A stretch of 64,000 nt of DNA from Pseudomonas laurylsulfatiphila (GCF_002934665.1 NZ_NIRS01000005.1:186001-250000); one strand, 5' to 3'; shown: positions 18,534 to 28,675, counted from the first letter of the stretch. Notes: a model not told the origin generated them from the letters alone. Numbers and translations: made by a program.

Positions 18534-20531
18534 TTAGTCTTCCAGCAGTTCTTCAGCCTGACCCAGGATGTTTTCCAGGGTGAAGCCGAACTCTTCGAAC
18601 AGGGCCGACGCAGGCGCCGACTCGCCGTAGGTGGTCATGCCGATCACGCGACCTTCCAGGCCCACGTACTTGTACCAGTAGTCCGCGTGAGCGGCCTCGA
18701 TGGCGATACGGGCGCTGACCTGCAACGGCAGGACCGATTGCTTGTAGCCGGCGTCCTGGGCATCGAACACGCTGGTGCACGGCATGGAAACCACGCGAAC
18801 CTTGCGGCCCTGCTCGGTCAGTTTGTCGAAGGCTTGAACAGCCAGGCCGACTTCCGAACCGGTAGCGATCAGGATCAGCTCAGGCTCGCCTGCGCAGTCC
18901 TTCAGCACGTAACCACCGCGGCTGATGTCGGCGATCTGGCCGGCATCACGGGTTTGGTGCTGCAGGTTCTGACGGGAGAAAATCAGGGCCGAAGGACCGT
19001 CCTTGCGCTCCAGTGCGTACTTCCAGCTCACTGCCGATTCAACGGCATCCGCCGGACGCCAGGTGTCGAGGTTCGGGGTGCAGCGCAGGCTGGCCAGTTG
19101 CTCGATTGGCTGGTGAGTCGGGCCGTCTTCGCCCAGACCGATGGAGTCGTGGGTGTAGACGTGGATCACGCGCTGCTTCATCAGGGCCGACATGCGCACA
19201 GCGTTGCGCGCGTACTCCATGAACATCAGGAAGGTCGCGCCGTAAGGCACCAGGCCGCCGTGCAGGGCAACGCCGTTCATGATCGCGGTCATGCCGAACT
19301 CGCGCACGCCGTAGTACATGTAGTTGCCGCTGGCGTCTTCAGCGGTAACGCCTTTGCAACCTTTCCACAGGGTCAGGTTGGAACCGGCCAAGTCAGCCGA
19401 ACCGCCGAGGAACTCGGGCAGCAGCGGGCCAAATGCGTTCAGCGCATTCTGGCTGGCTTTACGGCTGGCGATGGTTTCGCCCTTGGCGGCCACTTCAGCG
19501 ATGTAAGCCTCGGCTTTTTCGCTGAAGTCAGCTGGCAGGTCACCGCTCAGGCGACGAATCAGTTCGTTGGCTTCAGTCGGGAAGGCAGCGGAGTAGGCAG
19601 CGAAACGCTGGTCCCACTCGGCTTCGACAGCCTTACCTGCCTCCTTGGCGTCCCACTCGGCGTAGATGTCGGCCGGGATTTCGAACGGGCCGTGGTTCCA
19701 CTTCAGCGCCGCACGGGTCAAGGCGATTTCCGCGTCACCCAGTGGGGCGCCGTGGCAGTCTTCCTTGCCTTGCTTGTTCGGCGAACCGAAGCCGATGGTG
19801 GTCTTGCAGCAGATCAGGGTTGGCTGCGCGCTTTTGCGTGCAGTGTCGATCGCGGTCTTGATCTCTTCCGGGTCGTGACCGTCGACGTTGCGGATCACTT
19901 GCCAGTTGTAGGATTCGAAACGCTTCGGCGTGTCGTCGGTAAACCAGCCTTCGACTTCGCCGTCGATGGAGATGCCGTTGTCATCGTAGAAGGCGATCAG
20001 CTTGCCCAGGCCCAGGGTACCGGCCAGGGAAGCGACTTCGTGGGAAATGCCTTCCATCATGCAGCCATCACCCAGGAACACATAGGTGTGGTGGTCGACG
20101 ATGTTGTGGCCAGGACGGTTGAACTGCGCCGCCATGACTTTTTCAGCCAGGGCAAAACCCACGGCGTTGGCCAGGCCCTGGCCCAGTGGACCAGTGGTGG
20201 TTTCCACGCCCGGGGTGTAGCCGAGTTCCGGGTGGCCCGGGGTGCGGCTGTGCAGTTGACGGAACTGCTTGAGGTCATCGATCGACAGGTCGTAGCCGGT
20301 CAGGTGCAGCAGCGAGTAGATCAGCATCGAGCCGTGGCCGTTGGACAGCACGAAGCGGTCACGGTCGGCGAACGATGGATTGCTCGGGTTGTGCTTGAGG
20401 TAGTCGCGCCAAAGTACCTCGGCGATATCCGCCATACCCATTGGGGCACCGGGATGGCCGCTGTTGGCTTTTTGCACGGCATCCATGCTGAGGGCACGAA
20501 TGGCGTTGGCACGCTCACGACGGCTAGGCAT
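18534..20531 (-). CDS. tktA: Transketolase
   Basis: This 665-residue thiamine-diphosphate enzyme of the pentose phosphate pathway transfers two-carbon units. The thiamine-binding motif is GDGCMMEGISHEVAS near residue 155, followed by the metal-binding YDDNGISIDG. The transketolase signature in the pyrimidine domain is THDSIGLGEDGPTHQPIEQ around residue 465. It is the first gene of the tkt-epd-pgk-fba series and is divergent from the ArsR-methyltransferase/metK operon. Length is standard. Confidence 0.96.
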   Translation of the reverse strand: MPSRRERANAIRALSMDAVQKANSGHPGAPMGMADIAEVLWRDYLKHNPSNPSFADRDRFVLSNGHGSMLIYSLLHLTGYDLSIDDLKQFRQLHSRTPGHPELGYTPGVETTTGPLGQGLANAVGFALAEKVMAAQFNRPGHNIVDHHTYVFLGDGCMMEGISHEVASLAGTLGLGKLIAFYDDNGISIDGEVEGWFTDDTPKRFESYNWQVIRNVDGHDPEEIKTAIDTARKSAQPTLICCKTTIGFGSPNKQGKEDCHGAPLGDAEIALTRAALKWNHGPFEIPADIYAEWDAKEAGKAVEAEWDQRFAAYSAAFPTEANELIRRLSGDLPADFSEKAEAYIAEVAAKGETIASRKASQNALNAFGPLLPEFLGGSADLAGSNLTLWKGCKGVTAEDASGNYMYYGVREFGMTAIMNGVALHGGLVPYGATFLMFMEYARNAVRMSALMKQRVIHVYTHDSIGLGEDGPTHQPIEQLASLRCTPNLDTWRPADAVESAVSWKYALERKDGPSALIFSRQNLQHQTRDAGQIADISRGGYVLKDCAGEPELILIATGSEVGLAVQAFDKLTEQGRKVRVVSMPCTSVFDAQDAGYKQSVLPLQVSARIAIEAAHADYWYKYVGLEGRVIGMTTYGESAPASALFEEFGFTLENILGQAEELLED

Positions 20532-20725
20532 CGCTGTTCTCCTGGGGGACTTGAATAAAACGAAACGGAAAAAAGGCGAGCATTTTCCCTCACCGGGCCG
20601 CCTCGGGGCAATGACAGATAGTCATCTGAAGGCGTTTTTCCAATGGATAACGACGTATTCGCCTGATGAAACCTTTCCGCTGTTCGTTTGTTGACTGAAG
20701 CTAACGTCAAGAAGTGCCATCTATC

Positions 20726-20755
20726 GAGCAATATCAAAACTTTTTGATATTGCTC
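20726..20755. promoter_or_regulatory. Perfect 30-bp palindrome, candidate operator of the ArsR-methyltransferase/metK operon
   Basis: Two 14-bp arms, GAGCAATATCAAAA (20726-20739) and TTTTGATATTGCTC (20742-20755), are exact complements around CT. It abuts the candidate promoter of the ArsR-type gene and also lies upstream of divergent tkt. ArsR proteins bind AT-rich dyads such as ATATCA-TGATAT, and the ArsR-type regulator of SAH metabolism (SahR) is reported to use a site of this general kind, so autoregulation is likely. Confidence 0.7.
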
Positions 20756-20784
20756 TTGCGATGCCTTCGACCCGTGACTAGACT
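20756..20784 (+). promoter_or_regulatory. Putative promoter of the ArsR-methyltransferase/metK operon
   Basis: TTGCGA (20756-20761) and TAGACT (20779-20784) are 17 bases apart. Transcription would start within a few bases of the ATG at 20794, and no Shine-Dalgarno sequence is seen there, so the first gene may be read from a leaderless or near-leaderless message. This is sequence inference only. Confidence 0.4.
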
Positions 20785-20793
20785 GCCGGCCTT

Positions 20794-21789
20794 ATGAATT
20801 TACGCGTGCCCTCCATTCAGCATGACGATTGCGATGAACTGGCGGCCTTGTGCAAGGCTGGCGGCGATCCCCTGCGTTTGAATGTTTTGCGCGCACTGGC
20901 CAACGATTCGTTTGGCGTGCTGGAACTGGCGCAGATCTTCGGCATCGGCCAGTCAGGCATGAGCCACCACCTCAAGGTACTGGCCCAGGCCGGCCTGGTG
21001 GCAACGCGCCGCGAAGGCAATGCGATTTTTTACCGTCGTGCCCTGCCCCACACCGAACTGCTGGGCGGCAAATTGCATGCAGCCCTGCTCGAAGAAGTCG
21101 ACAACCTGACGCTACCGGCCGATGTGCAGTCGCGCATCGCCCAGGTCCACGGGCAACGAGCAGCCGCCAGCCAGGACTTTTTCTCACGGGTAGCGGAGAA
21201 GTTTCGCGCCCAGCAAGACTTGATCGCCGGCCTGCCGCAGTACCGCGAAAGCGTGGTGGCCCTGCTCGACAAGTTGAGCCTGGGCAAAGACGCCACGGCC
21301 ATTGAAGTCGGCCCCGGCGATGGCGCATTCCTGCCGGAACTGGCGCGCCGATTCTCGCAAGTCACGGCGCTGGACAACAGCACCGCGATGCTCGAACTGG
21401 CGCGCCAGGTCTGCGAACGCGACAAGCTGACTAACGTTAGCCTGCAATTGGCCGATGCATTGAACGGCGTCAGTCTCAGGGCCGATTGCGTGGTACTGAA
21501 CATGGTGCTGCATCATTTTGCCGCGCCGGCCGATGCGCTCAAGCACATGGCCCACTTGCTGCAACCAGGCGGTAGCCTGTTGGTGACAGAGTTATGTAGC
21601 CACAACCAGAGTTGGGCCAAGGAGGCCTGCGGTGATCTCTGGCTGGGGTTTGAACAGGACGATCTGGCCCGTTGGGCCACCGCTGCGGGACTCGTTCCCG
21701 GGGAAAGCCTCTATGTAGGCTTACGTAATGGTTTCCAGATCCAGGTCCGCCACTTTCAGCGGCCGGCTGGCGACACTCACCATCGGTAA
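20794..21789 (+). CDS. ArsR-family regulator fused to a SAM-dependent methyltransferase domain
   Basis: This is a 331-residue fusion. Residues ~10-95 form an ArsR winged helix (GQSGMSHHLKVLAQAGLVATRREGNAIFYRR is the recognition helix and wing). Residues ~150-320 form a class I methyltransferase fold with motif I AIEVGPGDGAFLPELA, TALDNSTAMLELAR, and CVVLNMVLHHFAAP. No metal-binding Cys cluster (ELCVCDL type) is visible, so it is not an arsenic sensor. Its position 18 bases before metK, behind a perfect palindrome, suggests a regulator of the SAM/SAH cycle (SahR-like) in which the methyltransferase fold may sense SAM or SAH. Catalytic activity is uncertain. Confidence 0.85.
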   Translation: MNLRVPSIQHDDCDELAALCKAGGDPLRLNVLRALANDSFGVLELAQIFGIGQSGMSHHLKVLAQAGLVATRREGNAIFYRRALPHTELLGGKLHAALLEEVDNLTLPADVQSRIAQVHGQRAAASQDFFSRVAEKFRAQQDLIAGLPQYRESVVALLDKLSLGKDATAIEVGPGDGAFLPELARRFSQVTALDNSTAMLELARQVCERDKLTNVSLQLADALNGVSLRADCVVLNMVLHHFAAPADALKHMAHLLQPGGSLLVTELCSHNQSWAKEACGDLWLGFEQDDLARWATAAGLVPGESLYVGLRNGFQIQVRHFQRPAGDTHHR

Positions 21790-21807
21790 TTTCAGGAAAA
21801 CATCGAG

Positions 21808-22998
<1,191 letters not shown>

Positions 22999-23018
22999 GA
23001 CTTCCCCGCAACACCCGA

Positions 23019-23052
23019 AGCCCCGCACGGTTCGCGCCTTGCGGGGCTTTTT
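23019..23052 (+). terminator. Intrinsic terminator after metK
   Basis: The stem AGCCCCGCA pairs with TGCGGGGCT and is followed by TTTTTA. It lies about 20 bases past the metK stop. Confidence 0.9.
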
Positions 23053-23186
23053 ATTGGCTTGCGCTTCAGACCGCACGACCGTCTTCGCGAGCAAGGCCAC
23101 CGGAAATACCCGGCAAAACACCCTCTCGCTGCACCGACAGATACTGACCTAGCCTTCACACACCTCACCGAGCAAGGACGCTCAAG

Positions 23187-24866
23187 ATGCTTCCCTACCT
23201 GCGCCTGTTTTTCGCCGCCCTACTGTCCCTTGCCTGCCTGATTGCCAGTGCCACCGAATGCCCGGACTGGCCACCCGAACGTGCCCTGAACGAAGTCGGC
23301 ACACTGCAACTACAAATCGACTTATGGGACGACAGCTATCACCGCCAGGGACATTCACTGGTCGCCGATGAACTCTACGACCAGTCCCGCGCGCGACTTA
23401 CCCAATGGCGCCACTGCTTCAACCTGAACCCGCCCGCAGACCCCTTGCGCACTGCGCGCGGCGCGCTGCCCCACCCCATCGCCCACACCGGCTTGGGCAA
23501 ACTGCATGATCGGCCTTCCGTCGAAAAATGGCTGCACAACCGGGTGGACGTCTGGGCCCAGCCTAAAATCGACGGGGTGGCGGTGACCCTGGTTTACCGT
23601 AATGGTCGGTTGACCCAGGCCATCAGCCGCGGCGATGGCGAGAGCGGTCAGGACTGGACGGTTCCGGCACGACAGATTCCGGCCATCCCGCAGCAGCTAT
23701 CCCAGCCTCGGGATTTGCTCGTGCAAGGTGAACTGTATTGGCGCCTGACCGATCATGTGCAGGCCCGCGCCGGCAGCCTCAACGCCCGCGCCACGGTGGC
23801 GGGCCTGATGGCGCGCAAGGTGTTGAGCACTGAACAGGCCGCCGGCATCGACCTTTTTGTCTGGGACTGGCCCCAAGGGCCGACAAGCACACCCGCCCAG
23901 GCCGCAGCACTGACGGCGCTGGGCTTCCCCAGTACTACGGCATACAGCCAGCCAATCGCGTCCGTCATCGATGCCGAACGCTGGCGCGAACACTGGTATC
24001 GCGCTTCCCTGCCCTTTGCCAGCGACGGCATCGTCCTGCGCCAGAACCAGCGCCCGGCCGCCGAACGCTGGCAAGCCCGGCCACCCTACTGGGCCATCGC
24101 CTGGAAATATCCCTTCGCCCAGGCACTGGCCGAAGTCCGCCAGGTTCACTTCAAAATCGGCCGTACCGGACGGATCACTCCGGTACTTGAACTGACCCCG
24201 GTGACGCTCGATGACCGGCAGATCAAACGCGTCAGCGTCAGCTCGTTGCAACGCTGGCGGGCAATGGACATACGTCCGGGTGATCAGGTCGCCATCAGCC
24301 TGGCCGGGCTGACCATTCCCAGGCTCGATGGCGTTGTGTTACGCAGCAGCGAGCGCGTCGAATTGACTGTGCCGAAGGTAGCGGACTTTCATTCATTGAG
24401 TTGCTGGCAGCCGACTCCGGGTTGTGAGGGCCAATTTCTCGCACGCCTGACCTGGCTCAGCGGCAAACAGGGTCTGGCGCTGCCCAATGTCGGTCCGGGC
24501 ACCTGGGAAAAACTTCTTGCAACAGGTCGCCTGAACGGTCTGCTGGATTGGTTGACCCTTGATGCCCAAGAGCTTGCTACCATTGACGGTTTCGGCGAGC
24601 GCAGCGCGACTCGCCTTGCAGACAGCTTCAACCAGGCCCGGCAACGCCCGTTCGCGCACTGGCTGAAAGCCTTGGGATTGCCACCGACAGGTCCGGTGCC
24701 TCTCGGCGACTCATGGCAGACGCTGGCGCAGCGAGACATCGAACAGTGGCGGGCCGAGGCCGGTATCGGGCCGGGACGCGCGGCGCAACTGAGCGCTTTT
24801 TTCCGCGATCCGCAGGTCCTGGCCTTGAGTGAAACGTTACGTGAAACGGGGATTGACGGCTTTTAG
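23187..24866 (+). CDS. ligB: NAD-dependent DNA ligase LigB
   Basis: This 559-residue ligase has Lys127 in the KIDG adenylation motif (QPKIDGVAVTLVYRNG) and the later motifs SDGIVLRQ and AWKYPFA. The OB-fold follows (FKIGRTGRITPVLELTPV), then a helix-hairpin-helix region (NVGPGTWEKL, TIDGFGERSATRLADSF). The BRCT domain of LigA is absent, as is usual for LigB. Unusually for a DNA enzyme, the first ~22 residues (MLPYLRLFFAALLSLACLIA, then SA) look like a Sec signal peptide with an AxA-type cleavage site; E. coli LigB has a similar N-terminus. It stands alone, downstream of metK. Confidence 0.92.
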   Translation: MLPYLRLFFAALLSLACLIASATECPDWPPERALNEVGTLQLQIDLWDDSYHRQGHSLVADELYDQSRARLTQWRHCFNLNPPADPLRTARGALPHPIAHTGLGKLHDRPSVEKWLHNRVDVWAQPKIDGVAVTLVYRNGRLTQAISRGDGESGQDWTVPARQIPAIPQQLSQPRDLLVQGELYWRLTDHVQARAGSLNARATVAGLMARKVLSTEQAAGIDLFVWDWPQGPTSTPAQAAALTALGFPSTTAYSQPIASVIDAERWREHWYRASLPFASDGIVLRQNQRPAAERWQARPPYWAIAWKYPFAQALAEVRQVHFKIGRTGRITPVLELTPVTLDDRQIKRVSVSSLQRWRAMDIRPGDQVAISLAGLTIPRLDGVVLRSSERVELTVPKVADFHSLSCWQPTPGCEGQFLARLTWLSGKQGLALPNVGPGTWEKLLATGRLNGLLDWLTLDAQELATIDGFGERSATRLADSFNQARQRPFAHWLKALGLPPTGPVPLGDSWQTLAQRDIEQWRAEAGIGPGRAAQLSAFFRDPQVLALSETLRETGIDGF

Positions 24867-24962
24867 CTGCCAGCCCCGTGCCCACCGGGAACCCCTGGGG
24901 ATCGCTGGGCTCCAACAAGCCATTGCCACACCGGCCCGCTGGCCTTCTTACATGGAGCTTTT

Positions 24963-25358
24963 ATGAAATTTCTTTCACCGCTCGCCCTCCTGGCCCTGTG
25001 CAGCATGCTGGCCACCCCGTTGATGGCGGACGAGGAAGCGCCGGGGCTGTCCGGTTGCGCCGCCAAGAAGCAAGGTATCGTCAACCAGATCGAATTGGCC
25101 AAGGTCCACGGCAACGCCGACCAGCAGGCCGGCCTGGAAAAAGCCCTGAGCGAAGTCGAAGCCAACTGCACCGACGCCTCGCTGAAGAAGGAGCGGGAAA
25201 ACAAGGTGCTCGACGCCAGGCACGAAGTCAGCAAGCGTCAGGCAGACCTCGACAAGGCCATGAGCAAAGGCGACCCCGAGAAGATCAACAAGCGCAAAGA
25301 CAAACTCGCCGATGCCCGTAAGGAATTGCAGGACGCTTTGGATGAGCTGGATAAGTAA
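24963..25358 (+). CDS. Exported DUF1090 (YqjC-like) protein
   Basis: This 131-residue protein has an N-terminal signal peptide (MKFLSPLALLALCSMLATPLMA, cleavage before DEEAPG). The mature part is strongly charged and reads as a long helical coil: GCAAKKQGIVNQIELAK, then EVSKRQADLDKAMSKGDPEKINKRKDKLADARKELQ. This agrees with the DUF1090/YqjC family of small periplasmic proteins. Two cysteines (GLSGCAAK and VEANCTD) are conserved in the family and could be disulfide-bonded. Function is unknown. Confidence 0.85.
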   Translation: MKFLSPLALLALCSMLATPLMADEEAPGLSGCAAKKQGIVNQIELAKVHGNADQQAGLEKALSEVEANCTDASLKKERENKVLDARHEVSKRQADLDKAMSKGDPEKINKRKDKLADARKELQDALDELDK

Positions 25359-25400
25359 GTACAGATTAAGGAACAAAGATTTCGGTGTTGCCAAAGCAGT

Positions 25401-25466
25401 CTTCGCGAGCAGGCTCGCTCCCACAGGATTATGAGACCACATGTGGGAGCGAGCCTGCTCGCGAAG
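25401..25466. repeat. REP doublet R9 (GCGAGC family, heads inward)
   Basis: Arms CTTCGCGAGCAGGCTCGCTC (25401 on) and its complement (ending 25466) face inward through GTGGGAGC heads. It lies between two convergent genes. Confidence 0.9.
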
Positions 25467-25488
25467 GCGTCAGACCGAACAACGCCAA

Positions 25489-25938
25489 TCAATGATCCCG
25501 AAACGCCTTATGACACGCACTGCAAGCATCTTCGACTTTCTGCACCGCCGGCCCCAGGTTGCTGGCCTTGTAAGGTTGAATCTGGCTAGCGATCACCAAT
25601 TCACCGGTGGCGGATTCAAGATCGCGGGCCATGCCCTGAAAGCGTGCCTGCTGCTCCCAGACATCGCTCTTGGCACTGGTGTGATCTTCTTCACGCACCT
25701 GCGGAAAATGTTTCCACGGCTCACGGGACAACCCATCGAGCTTCACCGCACCCTCGGCGAATTTCGGGCCATCGAACGGGATACGCCCGCGCAACATGCC
25801 GCCCAGGTCTTCGCCGGTCTTGAGCATCTGCTTGAAAATGGCCTTGCGCTGACCGAGCGGCGAGTTGGGGTCAACGCCGCCACAAGCGGACAATGTCAGG
25901 CAGGCCAGCAATACAACAGAAAGTCTTTTAAGAGTCAT
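25489..25938 (-). CDS. Cytochrome c' family lipoprotein
   Basis: This is a 149-residue protein with a lipoprotein signal peptide (MTLKRLSVVLLACLTLSACG; Cys19 in LSAC). The single haem motif CSACH at 139-143 sits at the extreme C-terminus. That location, the ~130-residue mature length and RKAIFKQMLKTGEDLGGML near the N-terminus fit the four-helix cytochrome c' family, which binds NO or serves in electron transfer. Membrane anchoring by lipid is uncommon among cytochromes c' but plausible. It converges on the DUF1090 gene across R9. Confidence 0.85.
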   Translation of the reverse strand: MTLKRLSVVLLACLTLSACGGVDPNSPLGQRKAIFKQMLKTGEDLGGMLRGRIPFDGPKFAEGAVKLDGLSREPWKHFPQVREEDHTSAKSDVWEQQARFQGMARDLESATGELVIASQIQPYKASNLGPAVQKVEDACSACHKAFRDH

Positions 25939-26066
25939 GGTGGCTTCAGGTCACAGGAAACGGCGGCCAGTATCCTCGTGTCATCGGCAAAGACCAATAG
26001 CCCTATTATCAATAAGGGTTGCTTGAGCGCATGGAGCGATCAGGCAACCGGCAAAGGAATCACTCC

Positions 26067-27251
26067 ATGAACAGCCATTTCAAGGCATGGCGTCACAGCC
26101 TGGCCTGGACCTTGCCGATGATGGCCCTGCTCGCAGGCTGCACCGGTGGCGACAAGCAACAACCGAAAACCCATGCCCTGGCCACTTACTCCAGCGCTAC
26201 ATGGGAAGCGCTGCCGGCGGTGTCCGACGCCGACCTGGTCGCCGGTTTCGGCTCCTGGCGCAGCGCCTGCACCCGACTCAAGGCCGACCCGGTCTGGGGT
26301 GGCACCTGCGCGGCGGCGACCAACGTGCCGCAAACCGCCAGCGACATTCGCGGTTTTCTCAAACAGAACCTCGATGTGTACGGCCTGCGCGCCGCCAACG
26401 ACAACCCCAACGGCTTGATCACCGGCTACTACGAGCCGGTCTATCCGGGCAGCCTGACCCAGACCAGCATGGCCAATGTCCCGGTCTATGGTGTCCCCGA
26501 AGACATGATCATCGTCGCCCTCGACAGCATTTACCCGGAACTCAAGGGCAAACGCCTGCGCGGCCGACTTGAAGGTCGCGTGCTCAAGCCGTACGACGAT
26601 GCGGCCACCATCGAGAGCAAAGGGGTCAAGGCACCGGTCGTGGCCTGGCTGACCGATCCGATGAATCTGCAGTTCCTGCAAATCCAGGGTTCAGGTCGCA
26701 TCCAGCTCGATAACGGCCGCCAGTTGCGCATCGCCTATGCCGACCAGAACGGCCATCCGTATCGACCGATCGGCCGCTGGCTGGTGGAACAGGGCGAGTT
26801 GAAAAAAGAAGACGTGACCATGGGTGCCATCAGCACCTGGGCCAAGGCCAATCCGTCGCGGATTCCCGAACTGCTCGGCAGCAACCCCAGCTATGTGTTC
26901 TTCACCCGTAACCCGGACAGCAACGAAGGGCCGCGCGGCTCGTTGAACGTACCGTTGACCGCCGGTTACAGCGCAGCGGTGGATCGCAAGGTGATTCCAC
27001 TGGGCAGTCTGCTGTGGTTGTCCACCACCAGACCGGACGGCACAGCCCTGGTTCGCCCCGTAGCAGCGCAGGACACCGGCGGCGCGATTGCCGGCGAAGT
27101 CCGGGCGGATCTGTTCTGGGGCACCGGCGATGCAGCCGGGCAACTGGCCGGGGACATGAAACAGCAGGGGCAGATCTGGATGCTCTGGCCCAAAGGTGCG
27201 GCGTTGCCGCAAGTGCCGCAGGTGGCGGATGCGATTAAAACCAACCCTTGA
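26067..27251 (+). CDS. mltA: Membrane-bound lytic murein transglycosylase A
   Basis: This 394-residue outer-membrane lipoprotein (lipobox LLAGC, Cys25) cleaves the peptidoglycan glycan strand with formation of 1,6-anhydromuramic acid. The MltA domain is seen in ITGYYEPVYPGS and QIQGSGRIQLDNGR. The C-terminal 3D domain carries the Asp-rich signature AAQDTGGAIAGEVRADLFWG, which includes the catalytic Asp. I chose ATG 26067, preceded by AAAGGAA, which places the signal peptide correctly. It is a single-gene unit between the cytochrome c' gene and R10. Confidence 0.94.
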   Translation: MNSHFKAWRHSLAWTLPMMALLAGCTGGDKQQPKTHALATYSSATWEALPAVSDADLVAGFGSWRSACTRLKADPVWGGTCAAATNVPQTASDIRGFLKQNLDVYGLRAANDNPNGLITGYYEPVYPGSLTQTSMANVPVYGVPEDMIIVALDSIYPELKGKRLRGRLEGRVLKPYDDAATIESKGVKAPVVAWLTDPMNLQFLQIQGSGRIQLDNGRQLRIAYADQNGHPYRPIGRWLVEQGELKKEDVTMGAISTWAKANPSRIPELLGSNPSYVFFTRNPDSNEGPRGSLNVPLTAGYSAAVDRKVIPLGSLLWLSTTRPDGTALVRPVAAQDTGGAIAGEVRADLFWGTGDAAGQLAGDMKQQGQIWMLWPKGAALPQVPQVADAIKTNP

Positions 27252-27262
27252 GCAACTGATTA

Positions 27263-27355
27263 CTGTAGGAGCCGGCTTGCCGGCGAAGGCGGCGGATTGA
27301 TCAACGATCATGTCGCCTGACACTCCGCTTTCGCCGGCAAGCCGGCTCCTACAGG
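27263..27355. repeat. REP doublet R10 (GCCGGC family, heads outward)
   Basis: Arms CTGTAGGAGCCGGCTTGCCG and its complement are 93 bases end to end. It lies between convergent mltA and the MAPEG gene. Confidence 0.9.
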
Positions 27356-27378
27356 TCAATGGTGTCGGCGAAGTTCTT

Positions 27379-27762
27379 TCAGACTGACACCACAAAGAAA
27401 CTCACGATCAACGCCATCCCCACGAACCACATCAACGACCGCAGCGCCGCCAGGTCCGCCAGATAGAAAATGATGAAAAGCAGACGGCTGGTGATGAACA
27501 ACACCGACAACACATTGATGGTCACCAATTCGGCGTTGCCCGCCAGGTGCGCCACGATCACCGCGGCTGCAAACGCCGGCGTCACTTCAAAACTGTTCAG
27601 TTGTGCCGCATTTGCCCGCTTGCCCAAACCCTCCAGGGAATCGAGAAACCCACGTGGATCATGATTGTCTTTCAGTCGGAACCCGCCACTGATCTTCGCG
27701 ACACCCGTGCACAGATACGGCAGGAAGATCGCAATCAAAATGCACCACAGAGCAACCGTCAT
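27379..27762 (-). CDS. MAPEG family membrane protein
   Basis: This is a 127-residue protein with four predicted transmembrane helices. The segment GFLDSLEGLGKRANAAQLNSFE followed by FAAAVIVAHLAG is typical of the bacterial MAPEG family (membrane-associated proteins in eicosanoid and glutathione metabolism). The bacterial members are of uncertain function, possibly glutathione-dependent. It lies 49 bases after the DMT transporter gene on the same strand and could share its transcript. Confidence 0.8.
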   Translation of the reverse strand: MTVALWCILIAIFLPYLCTGVAKISGGFRLKDNHDPRGFLDSLEGLGKRANAAQLNSFEVTPAFAAAVIVAHLAGNAELVTINVLSVLFITSRLLFIIFYLADLAALRSLMWFVGMALIVSFFVVSV

Positions 27763-27811
27763 TACGCAGTCCCTTCTTCAAGTTGTAGAAAATCGAATCC
27801 ATCAACAGCGA

Positions 27812-28645
27812 TCAAAACTTCATCACCAGTATGCCGATCAGCACCAGCCCACATGCTAAGAGGCGTGGCCCGCCAAAAGGTTCTTTGAGGTAACGCATGC
27901 CAAACAGCACCACCAGAATCACGCTGATCTCGCGCAACGCTGCTGCTTCTGCAATCGAGCCCAATTGCATCGCCCACAGCACCAGAGCGTAGCTGAACAA
28001 CACGCAAAACCCGACCGCCAGGCCCAGGCGCCACTGCTCGCGCCAGAACAGCATGAACGCGGGGCGCTTGCGCACCAATGCCAACAACGGAAACGGCCAG
28101 GCGCTGAGCAAGGTGACCCAGACCAGGTAATCCAGAGGATGGGACCAGCGCCGCAAGGCCTGACCGTCGATGTAGGTGTAGCAACCGATGCACAGGCCGA
28201 TCAACGCCACCACCGGCAGCATCGACCAGGGTAAACGCGCACCGCCACCGCCCTGCCAGAGCAGGCACAGCATGCCGAACGGAATCAGCAGGATTCCGAA
28301 TATCTGCTGATGGGTCAGCACCTCCCCGGCAAAGATCAGCGTCAGCGCCAGCACCACCAAGGGTGACAGGCCGCGCATCAGCGGATAAACCAGGCCGAGG
28401 TCGCCGACCCGATAGGCCTGGATCAGCAAGTAGCGATAGAGCAACTCGAACGCCGCCGAAGCCAGGATCCACGGCCAGATCTCCAGCGGCGGCAGGCTCA
28501 GGAACGGCACCATCAGCGCGACAAAGAGCAGCGCCACGCTGTCCATGCAGGCCACCACCAACAGCCGCTCCGCACTGAACTTGATCAGGGTATTCCACGC
28601 CGCGTGCAACAGCGCCGCCACCAACACCAACACCGTCGCAAGCAC
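27812..28645 (-). CDS. EamA-type drug/metabolite transporter (DMT superfamily)
   Basis: This 277-residue protein has ten predicted transmembrane helices arranged as two EamA repeats. In the first, LLHAAWNTLIKFSAE and LLIQAYRVGDLGLVYPLMRGLSPLVV carry the typical helix-3/4 features. In the second, LWAMQLGSIAEAAALREISVILVVLFGMRYLKEPFG is the matching block. The substrate is unknown; the family includes amino-acid and metabolite exporters. It is divergent from the MFS gene across R11. Confidence 0.85.
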   Translation of the reverse strand: MLATVLVLVAALLHAAWNTLIKFSAERLLVVACMDSVALLFVALMVPFLSLPPLEIWPWILASAAFELLYRYLLIQAYRVGDLGLVYPLMRGLSPLVVLALTLIFAGEVLTHQQIFGILLIPFGMLCLLWQGGGGARLPWSMLPVVALIGLCIGCYTYIDGQALRRWSHPLDYLVWVTLLSAWPFPLLALVRKRPAFMLFWREQWRLGLAVGFCVLFSYALVLWAMQLGSIAEAAALREISVILVVLFGMRYLKEPFGGPRLLACGLVLIGILVMKF

Positions 28646-28675
28646 GGCCCACTCCTTTTGTTGTCTACACGATCT

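Noticed and set aside
18687..20558. Long plus-strand open frame opposite tktA
   Set aside because: It has no recognisable domain and is the mirror of transketolase codons in a high-GC genome.
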